Assembly (NCBI GenBank): GCA_946480245.1
Contig: CAMLIZ010000091.1
Location: 1-17,950 of the forward strand
Length of the DNA: 17,950 nt
Source of the DNA: an uncultured Pseudomonadota bacterium
Lineage (GTDB): Bacteria; Pseudomonadota; Gammaproteobacteria; Burkholderiales; Burkholderiaceae
Direction of reading: 5' to 3'
The notes below the pieces were generated by a model. It was not told where the DNA came from. It ran no database searches and saw only the letters and a list, made by a program, of their open reading frames with translations. This document shows positions 1 to 6,081 of this stretch, piece by piece (position 1 is the stretch's first letter; every line of letters starts with the position of its first letter). A program made the translations under genes and the position numbers.

Positions 1-13
1 TGCCGCACCCCAC

Positions 14-754
14 ATGGCCGAATTTCGCTTTTACGCCGAGCTGAACGAGTTTCTGCCGCCGGCCCGGCGCGGGCGCAGCGTGGCGCAACCCGCACCGCCG
101 CACGCGAGCCTGAAGCACGCGATCGAGACGCTGGGCGTGCCGCACACCGAGGTGGGCCTGGTGCTGCGCAACGGCGAGCGCTGTCCGCTGGACCACCGGC
201 CACTGCGCGACGCGGACCGCATCAGCGTGTACCCGGCGTGGCGGCGCCTGGCGATCAGCAGCCCGATGGGCGAGACCCCGCGCTTCATCGCCGATGCGCA
301 CCTGGCACGGCTGGCGCGCTACCTGCGCTTTGCCGGCTACGACACGCTGCTGCACGCCGGCGGCAGCGATGCCGACCTGGCCGCGCTGGCCCGGCGCGAC
401 TGGCGCCTGGTGCTCACGCGTGACCGCCAGCTGCTGATGCACCGCGACATCGAGCAGGGCTGCTACATCCGGCCCACGGACCCGCTGCAGCAATTGCAGG
501 AGGTGGCCGACCGGCTGCGGCTGGATCTGCAGCCTGATCGGCGGCCCGCACGCTGCATGCTGTGCAACGCGCTGCTGCGCGAAGTGCCGAAGGCCGAGGT
601 GCACGCGCAGGTGCCGCCGCGCACGCTGGCGGCCTTCGAGCACTTCTGGCGCTGCGACGCCTGTGCGCGCTTGTACTGGCGCGGCTCGCATTGGCGGCGC
701 CTGCAGCGCGCGCTGGCCGGTGTCAGTGCCGCCGCTGCTCGAACGCCCGCTTGA
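14..754 (+). CDS. Mut7-C RNase domain protein with ubiquitin-like N-terminus
   Basis: A 246-residue protein in three parts. Residues 1-80 look like a ubiquitin/MoaD-type fold (Mut7-C ubiquitin). Residues about 90-175 are a PIN-like Mut7-C RNase region, recognised by the block around D94 (FIADAHLARLARYLR), 'GYDTLL' and 'LVLTRDRQLL' with acidic residues D110, D120 and D137. The C-terminus is a zinc-ribbon with C181/C184 and C214/C217, ending in the family's 'YWRGSHW' block. The family is predicted to be a nuclease; the RNA target is not known to me. Only 13 bases precede the ATG, so the ribosome site cannot be judged and a start outside the window is possible. Its last 32 bases overlap the 3' end of the convergent hemerythrin gene. 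Family assignment is firm; biological role is unknown. Confidence 0.85.
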   Translation: MAEFRFYAELNEFLPPARRGRSVAQPAPPHASLKHAIETLGVPHTEVGLVLRNGERCPLDHRPLRDADRISVYPAWRRLAISSPMGETPRFIADAHLARLARYLRFAGYDTLLHAGGSDADLAALARRDWRLVLTRDRQLLMHRDIEQGCYIRPTDPLQQLQEVADRLRLDLQPDRRPARCMLCNALLREVPKAEVHAQVPPRTLAAFEHFWRCDACARLYWRGSHWRRLQRALAGVSAAAARTPA

Positions 755-1307
755 TCAGGTAGCCGCCGGCCAGCAGGCCACCGGCCATCAACATCGTGGT
801 GCCGGCGGGCATGGCGCGTGCGTTGCCGGCGATCATCTGGCCGATGTGCGGCTTGCTCAGCTGCATGCGGCGCTGCGTCATCTGGGCGCCCAGCTCGCCC
901 AGGCGGTCCTTCAGCAGCAGCTCTGCGCTCGGCAGCACCACGGTCTCCTCGTCGGCCACGTGGTGCAGCACGTCTCGCATCAGCTCGTTGAAGGTGACGT
1001 CGAAGTTGGCGTCGTCCGGCTCCATGCCGCGCAGGCGCTCGATCACGCGCCGCATCTCCTGGTGCTCGGGCACCGACTTCTTCAGCGCCTCGTTGTCGGG
1101 TGCCACCTCGCGCAGCGCGGGGTAGAAGATCTCCTCCTCGAGCTGCGCGTGGATCTCCAGCGCCAGGCAGGCCGTCTCGACGATGGCCTTCTTGCGCTGC
1201 GCGGAGGTGTCTTCGTGAAAGCGATGCAGCAGCGCGAACACATGGGAGTGGTCGGCGCGAATCATCTTCACGATGCTCGGCGACAGCTTGGCGAGAGTGC
1301 TGTTCAT
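723..1307 (-). CDS. Hemerythrin HHE-domain protein with C-terminal membrane segment
   Basis: A 194-residue four-helix hemerythrin-type protein, expected to bind a di-iron centre and sense or carry O2, NO or iron. Likely ligands are H20/H22, H53 with E57 (HAQLE), H82 (PEHQE) and H115/H116 with E120 (HHVADEE), which is the usual spacing of the family. After the domain, residues about 165-186 form a glycine-rich hydrophobic stretch (TTMLMAGGLLAGGYLI) followed by a basic tail, which looks like a single membrane anchor or helical hairpin. There is no N-terminal signal, so the iron domain probably faces the cytoplasm. The ATG at 1307 has a good Shine-Dalgarno (GAAAGGG, 6 nt away). That site is partly inside an inverted repeat (see 1309-1339). 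It converges on and overlaps the Mut7-C gene by 32 bp. Confidence 0.88.
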   Translation of the reverse strand: MNSTLAKLSPSIVKMIRADHSHVFALLHRFHEDTSAQRKKAIVETACLALEIHAQLEEEIFYPALREVAPDNEALKKSVPEHQEMRRVIERLRGMEPDDANFDVTFNELMRDVLHHVADEETVVLPSAELLLKDRLGELGAQMTQRRMQLSKPHIGQMIAGNARAMPAGTTMLMAGGLLAGGYLIKRAFEQRRH

Positions 1308-1308
1308 G

Positions 1309-1339
1309 CGGTTCCCTTTCGGTGGTGGGCGGGGAACCG
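1309..1339 (-). promoter_or_regulatory. Inverted repeat overlapping the hemerythrin ribosome site
   Basis: Perfect 8-bp arms CGGTTCCC (1309-1316) and GGGAACCG (1332-1339) with a 15-nt loop. In the minus-strand mRNA the 3' arm contains the GGG of the GAAAGGG ribosome-binding site and ends just before the ATG. If it folds, it would hide the site. The structure is visible in the sequence; a regulatory role is inference. Confidence 0.35.
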
Positions 1340-1377
1340 GAAGGCGGCAATCGGCGTTCCAGGCGCCAGCGCTGCCG

Positions 1378-2043
1378 CTACTGCAGCACCTGCAGCAGCC
1401 AGTGCTGAAGATCGGCGATCTCTTCGGCGCACACCGAATGCGGCATCGTGTACTCGTGCCAGCTCACGGCATGGCCGAGCGCCTGCAGCGCCGCCCGCGT
1501 GGCCACGCCGGCGGCGAACGGCACCACCGGGTCGAGCCGGCCGTGAGCCAGGAAGACCGGCGTGTCGGCGTTGGCGCTGTGGCGCTCGGTGGTCGTCTGT
1601 GCGGCCAATGGCAGGTACCCCGACAGGCCCACGATGCCGGCCAGGCGCTCGGCATGGCGCAGGCCGGTGAGCAGCGCCATTGCGCAACCCTGCGAGAAGC
1701 CCATCAGCACGATGCGCGAGGCCGGCACGCCGCGCGCCACTTCGTGCGCGATCAGCGCGTCCACCTCGCGCTGCGACTCCCGCAGGCCGGCTTCGTCCTC
1801 GCCGCGCAGCGTGAAGTCGAGCCCGAGGATGTCGTACCAGGCGCGCATCGGCATGCCGCCGTTGAGCGTGACCCGGCGTACCGGCGCGTGCGGAAACACG
1901 AAGCGCACCGGGCCGACGGCGGACAAGTCCAGCTCCTCGGCGATGGGCACGAAGTCATTGCCGTCGGCGCCCAAGCCGTGCAGCACGATCAGGGCGGCAC
2001 GAGGATCGGGGCCGGTTTCGCGTTCGATGGTGGGCAGCGTCAT
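1378..2043 (-). CDS. Carboxylesterase/phospholipase family alpha/beta hydrolase
   Basis: A 221-residue protein of the small cytosolic carboxylesterase family (Abhydrolase_2; YpfH/acyl-protein-thioesterase type), hydrolysing short acyl esters or thioesters. The fold starts with 'IVLHGLGADGND' (oxyanion loop, residues 19-30). The nucleophile is S117 in GFSQG, the acid D171 (HGRLDPVVP) and the base H202 (MPHSV). Length is normal for the family and there is no signal peptide. No Shine-Dalgarno is visible before the ATG; instead a -10-like TAAACT (forward 2053-2058) lies 9 nt upstream, so the transcript may be leaderless. It lies on the same strand as the hemerythrin gene, with 70 bp between them. 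The physiological substrate cannot be told from sequence. Confidence 0.88.
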   Translation of the reverse strand: MTLPTIERETGPDPRAALIVLHGLGADGNDFVPIAEELDLSAVGPVRFVFPHAPVRRVTLNGGMPMRAWYDILGLDFTLRGEDEAGLRESQREVDALIAHEVARGVPASRIVLMGFSQGCAMALLTGLRHAERLAGIVGLSGYLPLAAQTTTERHSANADTPVFLAHGRLDPVVPFAAGVATRAALQALGHAVSWHEYTMPHSVCAEEIADLQHWLLQVLQ

Positions 2044-2141
2044 GGTCGGGGCAGTTTACGGGGTGGGCAGGGGGCGGGCGCGCGGATTGCTCGCAACGAA
2101 CTCACGCTTGTCCTTTCCGACTCCTGATGAAGCACTCGTGC

Positions 2142-2417
2142 TCAGCCCACCCCTGCACCGCGCACCGCCGCCACCAACTGCTCCACGCAAACCGGCTTGC
2201 CGAACAGCTGCTCGAAACCCCAGGCCTCGGCCTGCCCCGGTTCGATGTCCGCCTGCCCGCTCACGGCGATCAGGCGCGGCGGTTTGTGGCGGAACACGCG
2301 CCTGAGCAGGCTGGCGGCCTCGGGGCCGTCGACCTGCGGCATCGTGATGTCCAGCACCACCACGTCGGGGTGCAACTCGCCCGCCCTGTCCAGCGCCTGC
2401 GCGCCGTGGTCCGGGGT
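2142..2417 (-). pseudogene. Truncated response-regulator receiver (REC) remnant
   Basis: The minus strand encodes the C-terminal two-thirds of a receiver domain: 'HGAQALDRAGEL', then the phospho-acceptor block 'VVVLDITMPQVDG', the switch residue in 'LIAVSG' and the conserved lysine in 'LFGKPV', ending with a normal TGA at 2142. The first part of the fold (the 'ILVVDD' acidic pocket, helix 1 and strand 2, about 45-50 residues) is missing. Reading upstream in frame, homology stops at about 2410 and an in-frame TAA sits at 2418-2420. No missing segment is found in another frame up to 2600. The longest usable start (TTG at 2375) would give only 77 residues without the metal-binding aspartates. 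The break abuts a GC-rich non-coding stretch. I call it a pseudogene; a functional micro-receiver is unlikely. Confidence 0.7.
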
Positions 2418-2572
2418 TTAACCCTCCCCGCCCAACGCGCCCCGCGGGGGGGCCGCTGGGGCAGGGGCGGCGACCGGGGTGTCGCCCACCCCGTGGCCGC
2501 GGCCCGCCTTTGCCGCAGCGTTTGCCATTGTTCTTGTCCTGAATATCGACTGCCGGAGTTGGGGCAAGGCCC
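2418..2572. other. GC-rich non-coding stretch at the receiver breakpoint
   Basis: No convincing gene is found here. The left half is strongly G/C-tract biased and holds short inverted segments such as CCCCGCGGGG and facing GGGGTG/CACCCC blocks. The right half, near 2521-2560, is noticeably more AT-rich and may hold the promoter of the downstream receiver gene. The stretch begins exactly where homology of the truncated receiver ends, so it may be an inserted repeat or the product of a deletion. Whether it recurs elsewhere in the genome cannot be seen from this window. Confidence 0.4.
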
Positions 2573-2593
2573 ATGCCCGGCGAGGGTTTGCGC

Positions 2594-2998
2594 ATGACGC
2601 CGCCAGAGGAATCCCTCACCGGCTCCCGCGCGCCACAGCGCATCCTGGTGGTCGACGACAACCACGATGCGGCGGACACCCTGTCGCTGCTGCTCGAGTT
2701 CCTCGGCTACCAAGTGCGCACCGCCTACGACGGCGCACAGGCGGTGGACGTGGCCGCCGGCTTCGAGCCGCACCTGGTGATCCTGGACATCCACATGCCG
2801 GTGATGGACGGCTACGAAGCCGCCAAGGTGCTGCGGCGCCGCGAAGGGGAGAAGCAGCGCACCGTGCTGGTGGCGCTGACCGCCGTGGCCACGCCGGACG
2901 CGCAGCGCAAGGCGCGCGAAGCCGGCTTCGACATCCACCTGCGCAAGCCGGTGGACGGCGGCGAGCTCGCGGGCCTGCTGGAGCGCGTGCTGCACTGA
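2594..2998 (+). CDS. Stand-alone response-regulator receiver protein (CheY-like)
   Basis: A 134-residue single-domain receiver with no output domain. All key residues are present: acidic pocket D21/D22 (ILVVDDNHDAAD), phospho-acceptor D65 (VILDIHMPVMDG), switch T96 (VALTA) and K118 (LRKPVDG). It is expected to accept phosphate from a histidine kinase encoded elsewhere and to act by protein contact. The sequence style ('DDNHDAADTLSLLLEFLGY') resembles the C-terminal receivers of hybrid histidine kinases common in Burkholderiales. I choose the ATG at 2594 because GAGGG lies 7 nt upstream. An in-frame ATG at 2573 would add seven residues and has a poorer site. It faces the truncated receiver remnant on the opposite strand and is convergent with the molybdopterin-domain gene. 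Confidence 0.88.
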   Translation: MTPPEESLTGSRAPQRILVVDDNHDAADTLSLLLEFLGYQVRTAYDGAQAVDVAAGFEPHLVILDIHMPVMDGYEAAKVLRRREGEKQRTVLVALTAVATPDAQRKAREAGFDIHLRKPVDGGELAGLLERVLH

Positions 2999-3012
2999 GC
3001 CGCGCGCCGGCT

Positions 3013-3594
3013 TCAGGCCGGCTTCACGTCGACGTGGTACAGGCCCCAGGGGCACAGCCCGAAGCGCTCCTTCAGCGGCTTGTCCTTGAAGTCGGGCAGG
3101 CGGTCGGCGTCGTACACGGCCCACTGCGGACCGAGGCTGCCCAGTGCCATCGGGTGGCCGTCGAGATGGGTGGCCACGATCATGCGATAGCGATGGGCGT
3201 CGGCGGCACTGACGATCACGTTGTAACCGTCGACCGCGCGCAGCCTGAGCTGCACCTTCGCCTCGGGCATCACACCGGCGGCCTGCAGCACCGTGGCGAG
3301 CAGCGGGCCGCGCAGCTTGTGCGGCTTGCCGTCGTACTCCAGCGTGGGCTCGATGCTGACCGCGGGCAGCTGCTGCAAAGCGGCGGCGTCGAAGACATGA
3401 GCCTTGTCGAACTGGATGCCGTGCTTGGCCATCATCTGGTCCAGCGCGGGGTCCAGCGGGCCGCGGTTGGCTCTGCCGACCGCGCCGCTGACGGTCAGCA
3501 GCACCGGCCCGGCCGCACGCATGGCGGCGGCAGCACGTGCGGCGGGCAAGGCGCCGGCGAGGCCGGCGACGGCAAGGAAGTGGCGCTTTTTCAA
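3013..3594 (-). CDS. Small exported molybdopterin-binding-domain protein
   Basis: A 193-residue protein with an N-terminal signal sequence (basic MKKRH, hydrophobic to about residue 24, Ala-rich cleavage region). The rest matches the compact oxidoreductase molybdopterin-binding fold (sulfite oxidase/YedY-like, PF00174): 'LLTVSGAVGR', 'LRGPLLATVLQAAGV', 'VDGYNVIVSAADAH', 'MIVATHLDGHPM', 'GSLGPQWAVY' and a closing 'WGLYHVDV'. The usual Mo-coordinating cysteine is not obvious; the only cysteine is near the C-terminus (LCPWG), so catalysis is uncertain. Its KR pair and hydrophobic core are only weakly Tat-like. The start is TTG (3592-3594), fixed by a strong GGAGG (forward 3600-3604) 5 nt upstream. 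Proteins of this size occur in proteobacteria near signalling genes; substrate unknown. Confidence 0.72.
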   Translation of the reverse strand: MKKRHFLAVAGLAGALPAARAAAAMRAAGPVLLTVSGAVGRANRGPLDPALDQMMAKHGIQFDKAHVFDAAALQQLPAVSIEPTLEYDGKPHKLRGPLLATVLQAAGVMPEAKVQLRLRAVDGYNVIVSAADAHRYRMIVATHLDGHPMALGSLGPQWAVYDADRLPDFKDKPLKERFGLCPWGLYHVDVKPA

Positions 3595-3702
3595 TCGGTC
3601 CTCCAGGTGGGCGAGGCGCGATCGTAAGCGCCTTGCGTGATGCAGCGCACGAGGTGAAGGAGCACGGGACCTTCGGTTACCTCGACAAGCTCTGAGCGCC
3701 CG

Positions 3703-3727
3703 GGGGGCGGTGCCAGAATCCGCCCCC
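3703..3727 (+). promoter_or_regulatory. Hairpin and -10-like box abutting the rdgC start codon
   Basis: Perfect arms GGGGGCGG (3703-3710) and CCGCCCCC (3720-3727) with a 9-nt loop end one base before the rdgC ATG. The loop contains CAGAAT (3714-3719), a 4/6 match to a -10 box, 9 nt before the start. No Shine-Dalgarno is present. Either the repeat is a DNA operator across a leaderless promoter, or it is an RNA hairpin. The sequence does not decide. Confidence 0.35.
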
Positions 3728-3728
3728 T

Positions 3729-4697
3729 ATGTTCAAGAACGCCCTGATTTATCGCATCGCCGAGTGGGACCAGCCCACGCTGGCGCAGATCGAGGAGCGG
3801 CTGGCGGCCGCGCGCTTCGCCGAGTGCGGCGCCACGCAGGTGGAATCGGCCGGCTGGGTGGAGCCGCGCGGCGAGCAGCACGGTGCGCTGATCGAAAGCG
3901 TGGCCGGCCAGTTGATGCTGAAGCTGTGCACCGAGACCAAGGCCGTGCCCGGCTCCGTGGTGAAGCGCCGCCTCGAGGAGCAGCTGAGGAAGATCGAGGC
4001 CGACACCGGCCGCAAGCCCAAGGGCAAGCAGGCCAAGGAGCTGAAGGAAGGCATCGTGCACGAGCTGCTGCCGCGCGCCTTTCCGAAGCGGGCCACCACC
4101 TGGGTGTGGATCGACACCGCCGCGCGCCAGGTGGTGGTGGACGCGGCCAGCCTGAAGAAGGCCGACCGCGCCACGACGATGCTGGTGGAACTGCTTGGCG
4201 GCGGCCTGCGCCTGGAGCTGCTGCAGACCGAGCGCTCACCGGCCAGCGCGATGGCCGAGTGGCTGAGCACACAGGACGCGCCGGCCGGCTTCAGCCTGGA
4301 CCGCGAGTGCGAGCTGAAGCAACCCGACAGCGAGAAGGCCACCGTGCGCTATGCGCGCCATACGCTGGAGATCGACGAGGTGGCCGCGCACATCCAGCAG
4401 GGCAAGCTGCCGACGCAGCTCGCCCTCACCTGGGCCAGCCGCGTGAGCTTCGTGCTCACCGAGAGCGGCGCGCTGAAGAAGCTGAAGCTGCTCGACGTGG
4501 TGCTCGAAGAGAACGAGCGGCGCGGCGGCGCGCGCGACGACGGCGGCTTCGACACCGACGTGGCGCTGATCACCGGCGAGCTCGGCCAGCTGGTGCCGGC
4601 GCTGGTGGAGGCGCTCGGCGGCGAGCTGCAGCGCGACAAGCCGCCGGTCGCGTCGGCGCCTGCCGTGCAGGCCGACCCGGCGCTGGTGCCGTTCTAG
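3729..4697 (+). CDS. rdgC: Recombination-associated protein RdgC
   Basis: A 322-residue protein matching RdgC over its full length (the E. coli protein is about 300 residues). RdgC forms a ring-shaped dimer on double-stranded DNA and limits RecA access during recombination. Recognisable blocks are the N-terminal 'MFKNALIYRI', 'QHGALIESVAGQLMLKL', 'KAVPGSVVKRRLEEQLRKIE', the family's 'FPKRATTWVWID', and 'EVAAHIQQGKLPTQLALTW' near residue 220-240. The Ala/Pro-rich last 25 residues are probably disordered. The ATG at 3729 lacks a Shine-Dalgarno and is preceded by an inverted repeat and a -10-like box, so the mRNA may be leaderless. The gene is monocistronic and convergent with the small ORF at 4703-4879. 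Confidence 0.95.
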   Translation: MFKNALIYRIAEWDQPTLAQIEERLAAARFAECGATQVESAGWVEPRGEQHGALIESVAGQLMLKLCTETKAVPGSVVKRRLEEQLRKIEADTGRKPKGKQAKELKEGIVHELLPRAFPKRATTWVWIDTAARQVVVDAASLKKADRATTMLVELLGGGLRLELLQTERSPASAMAEWLSTQDAPAGFSLDRECELKQPDSEKATVRYARHTLEIDEVAAHIQQGKLPTQLALTWASRVSFVLTESGALKKLKLLDVVLEENERRGGARDDGGFDTDVALITGELGQLVPALVEALGGELQRDKPPVASAPAVQADPALVPF

Positions 4698-4702
4698 CGT
4701 CT

Positions 4703-4879
4703 TCAGGCGCCGCCGGGCGTGCGCGGCGCCTTCTCGGTGGGCTCCAGGCTGCTCTCCTGGCGGCCCGGGTCGTCTTCTTCCGGCTGCGGGCTGAGCGGGC
4801 GCGCTTCGCCCAGGCGCCCTTCCTGGTCTTCGGGCTCGCCGCCGCGCAGCGCGTCGGGATAGTCCTTGCGGTTCGTCAT
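4703..4879 (-). CDS. Small acidic hypothetical protein
   Basis: A 58-residue ORF from ATG (4877-4879) to TGA (4703-4705), preceded by a good Shine-Dalgarno (GAAAGG, 5 nt from ATG). The product begins 'MTNRKDYPDALRGGEPEDQE', is rich in Glu, Asp, Pro and Gly, has no hydrophobic segment or cysteine and is probably disordered. It sits 5 bp from the convergent rdgC stop. The strong ribosome site and charged composition support a real gene. I do not recognise a family and assign no function. Confidence 0.6.
   Translation of the reverse strand: MTNRKDYPDALRGGEPEDQEGRLGEARPLSPQPEEDDPGRQESSLEPTEKAPRTPGGA
4705..4731. terminator. Candidate hairpin between rdgC and the small ORF
   Basis: Perfect 9-bp arms AGGCGCCGC (4705-4713) and GCGGCGCCT (4723-4731) around a 9-nt loop, 7 bases after the rdgC stop. 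On the plus strand it is followed by TCTCGG rather than a clear T-run, so it is at best a weak intrinsic terminator. It also forms the last codons of the small minus-strand ORF. Confidence 0.35.
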
Positions 4880-4953
4880 GGTCGGCCTTTCGATGGGGTC
4901 GCTCCACGTTAGGCGTCGCAGCGGCGCGCGGCTGCCGGCGCATGGCGTGGCGC

Positions 4954-4975
4954 CGTGTCGGCCCTTGCCGACACG
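4954..4975. promoter_or_regulatory. Inverted repeat in the promoter region of the ttuC-like gene
   Basis: Perfect 9-bp arms CGTGTCGGC (4954-4962) and GCCGACACG (4967-4975) with a CCTT spacer, 28 bp before the ATG at 5004. A -10-like TAGCAT (4992-4997) lies between it and the start codon, so the repeat would cover the -35 region. No T-run follows, so a terminator is less likely than an operator. No regulator is encoded next to it. Confidence 0.4.
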
Positions 4976-5003
4976 CGCCGGCCGAACTCGCTAGCATCGC
5001 CGC

Positions 5004-6077
5004 ATGGCAAATGCACACAGGATCGCCGTGATCCCCGGCGACGGGATCGGCAAGGAAGTGATGCCCGAAGGCCTGCGCGCGCTCGGCGCGGCCGCGCGCC
5101 GCTTCGGCATCGGCCTGGCCTACACGCCCATCGAGTGGGCCAGCTGCGACCACTACCTGAAGACCGGGGCGATGATGCCGGCCGACTGGAAAGCGCAGTT
5201 GCAGGGCCACGACGCGCTGCTGTTCGGCGCGGTGGGCTGGCCGGCCAGCGTGCCCGATCACGTGTCGCTGTGGGGCTCGCTGCTGAAGTTCCGGCGCGAG
5301 TTCGACCAGTACATCAATCTGCGGCCGGTGCGGCTGTTCGACGGCGTGCCCTGCCCGCTGGCGAATCGCAAGCCGGGCGACATCGACTTCGTCGTGGTGC
5401 GCGAGAACACCGAGGGCGAATACACCAACCTCGGCGGCCGGCTGTTCGAAGGCACCGAGCGCGAGCTGGTGATCCAGGAGTCGGTGTTCACGCGCCACGG
5501 CACCGAGCGCGTGCTGCGCTTCGCGTTCGACGCCGCGCGTGCACGCCAGCGCAAGCATGTGACCGTGGCCACCAAGAGCAACGGCATCGCGATCAGCATG
5601 CCGTGGTGGGACGAGCGCGCCGAGGAGATCGCGCGCGGCTACCCGGACGTCACGCACGACAAGCAGCACATCGACATCCTGTGCGCGCGCTTCGTGCTGC
5701 AGCCGCAGCGCTTCGACGTGGTGGTGGCGAGCAACCTGTTCGGCGACATCCTCTCCGACCTGGGGCCCGCGTGCACCGGCACCATCGGCATTGCGCCGTC
5801 GGCCAACCTGAACCCCGAACGCAGGTTCCCGTCGCTGTTCGAGCCGGTGCACGGCTCGGCGCCGGACATCTTTGGCAAGAACATCGCGAACCCGGTGGCG
5901 ATGATCTGGAGCGCCGCGCTGATGCTCGACTTCCTCGGCCATCGCGAGGCGCACGACGCCGTGCTGCGCGCGATCGAGCGCGTGCTGGCGGACGGCCCGC
6001 GCACCCCCGACCTCGGCGGCAGCGCCTCCACCACCGAGATGGGCCAGGCCATCGCCACGCTGATCGAGAAAGGCTGA
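5004..6077 (+). CDS. ttuC: Tartrate/D-malate dehydrogenase-type enzyme (TtuC/DmlA family)
   Basis: A 357-residue member of the isocitrate/isopropylmalate dehydrogenase superfamily, closest in style to tartrate dehydrogenase/decarboxylase and D-malate dehydrogenase. Such enzymes oxidise and decarboxylate a 2-hydroxyacid with NAD+ and a divalent metal. Visible motifs are 'IAVIPGDGIGKEV' (5-19), 'LKFRREFDQYINLRP' with substrate arginines (94-108), 'VVRENTEGEY' (131-140), catalytic K191 (ATKSNG), metal aspartates D248 and D252 (NLFGDILSDLGP) and 'EPVHGSAPDIFGKNIANP' (280-297). The TtuC-like 'WASCDHY' and 'GWP' blocks favour tartrate/malate over isopropylmalate. No Shine-Dalgarno precedes the ATG; TAGCAT lies 6 nt upstream. 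It is followed after 4 bp by the nitronate monooxygenase-like gene, so they are probably co-transcribed. The exact substrate is not provable here. Confidence 0.88.
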   Translation: MANAHRIAVIPGDGIGKEVMPEGLRALGAAARRFGIGLAYTPIEWASCDHYLKTGAMMPADWKAQLQGHDALLFGAVGWPASVPDHVSLWGSLLKFRREFDQYINLRPVRLFDGVPCPLANRKPGDIDFVVVRENTEGEYTNLGGRLFEGTERELVIQESVFTRHGTERVLRFAFDAARARQRKHVTVATKSNGIAISMPWWDERAEEIARGYPDVTHDKQHIDILCARFVLQPQRFDVVVASNLFGDILSDLGPACTGTIGIAPSANLNPERRFPSLFEPVHGSAPDIFGKNIANPVAMIWSAALMLDFLGHREAHDAVLRAIERVLADGPRTPDLGGSASTTEMGQAIATLIEKG

Positions 6078-6081
6078 AGGC

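Noticed and set aside
2142..2375. A functional 77-aa receiver protein
   Set aside because: It would need a TTG start without a ribosome site and lacks the acidic pocket and first third of the fold, so it is treated as a remnant.
3650..3700. A dispersed REP-like repeat with TCGACAAGCTC in the rdgC upstream region
   Set aside because: It resembles a common bacterial intergenic repeat core, but only a degenerate half is present and no second copy occurs in the window.
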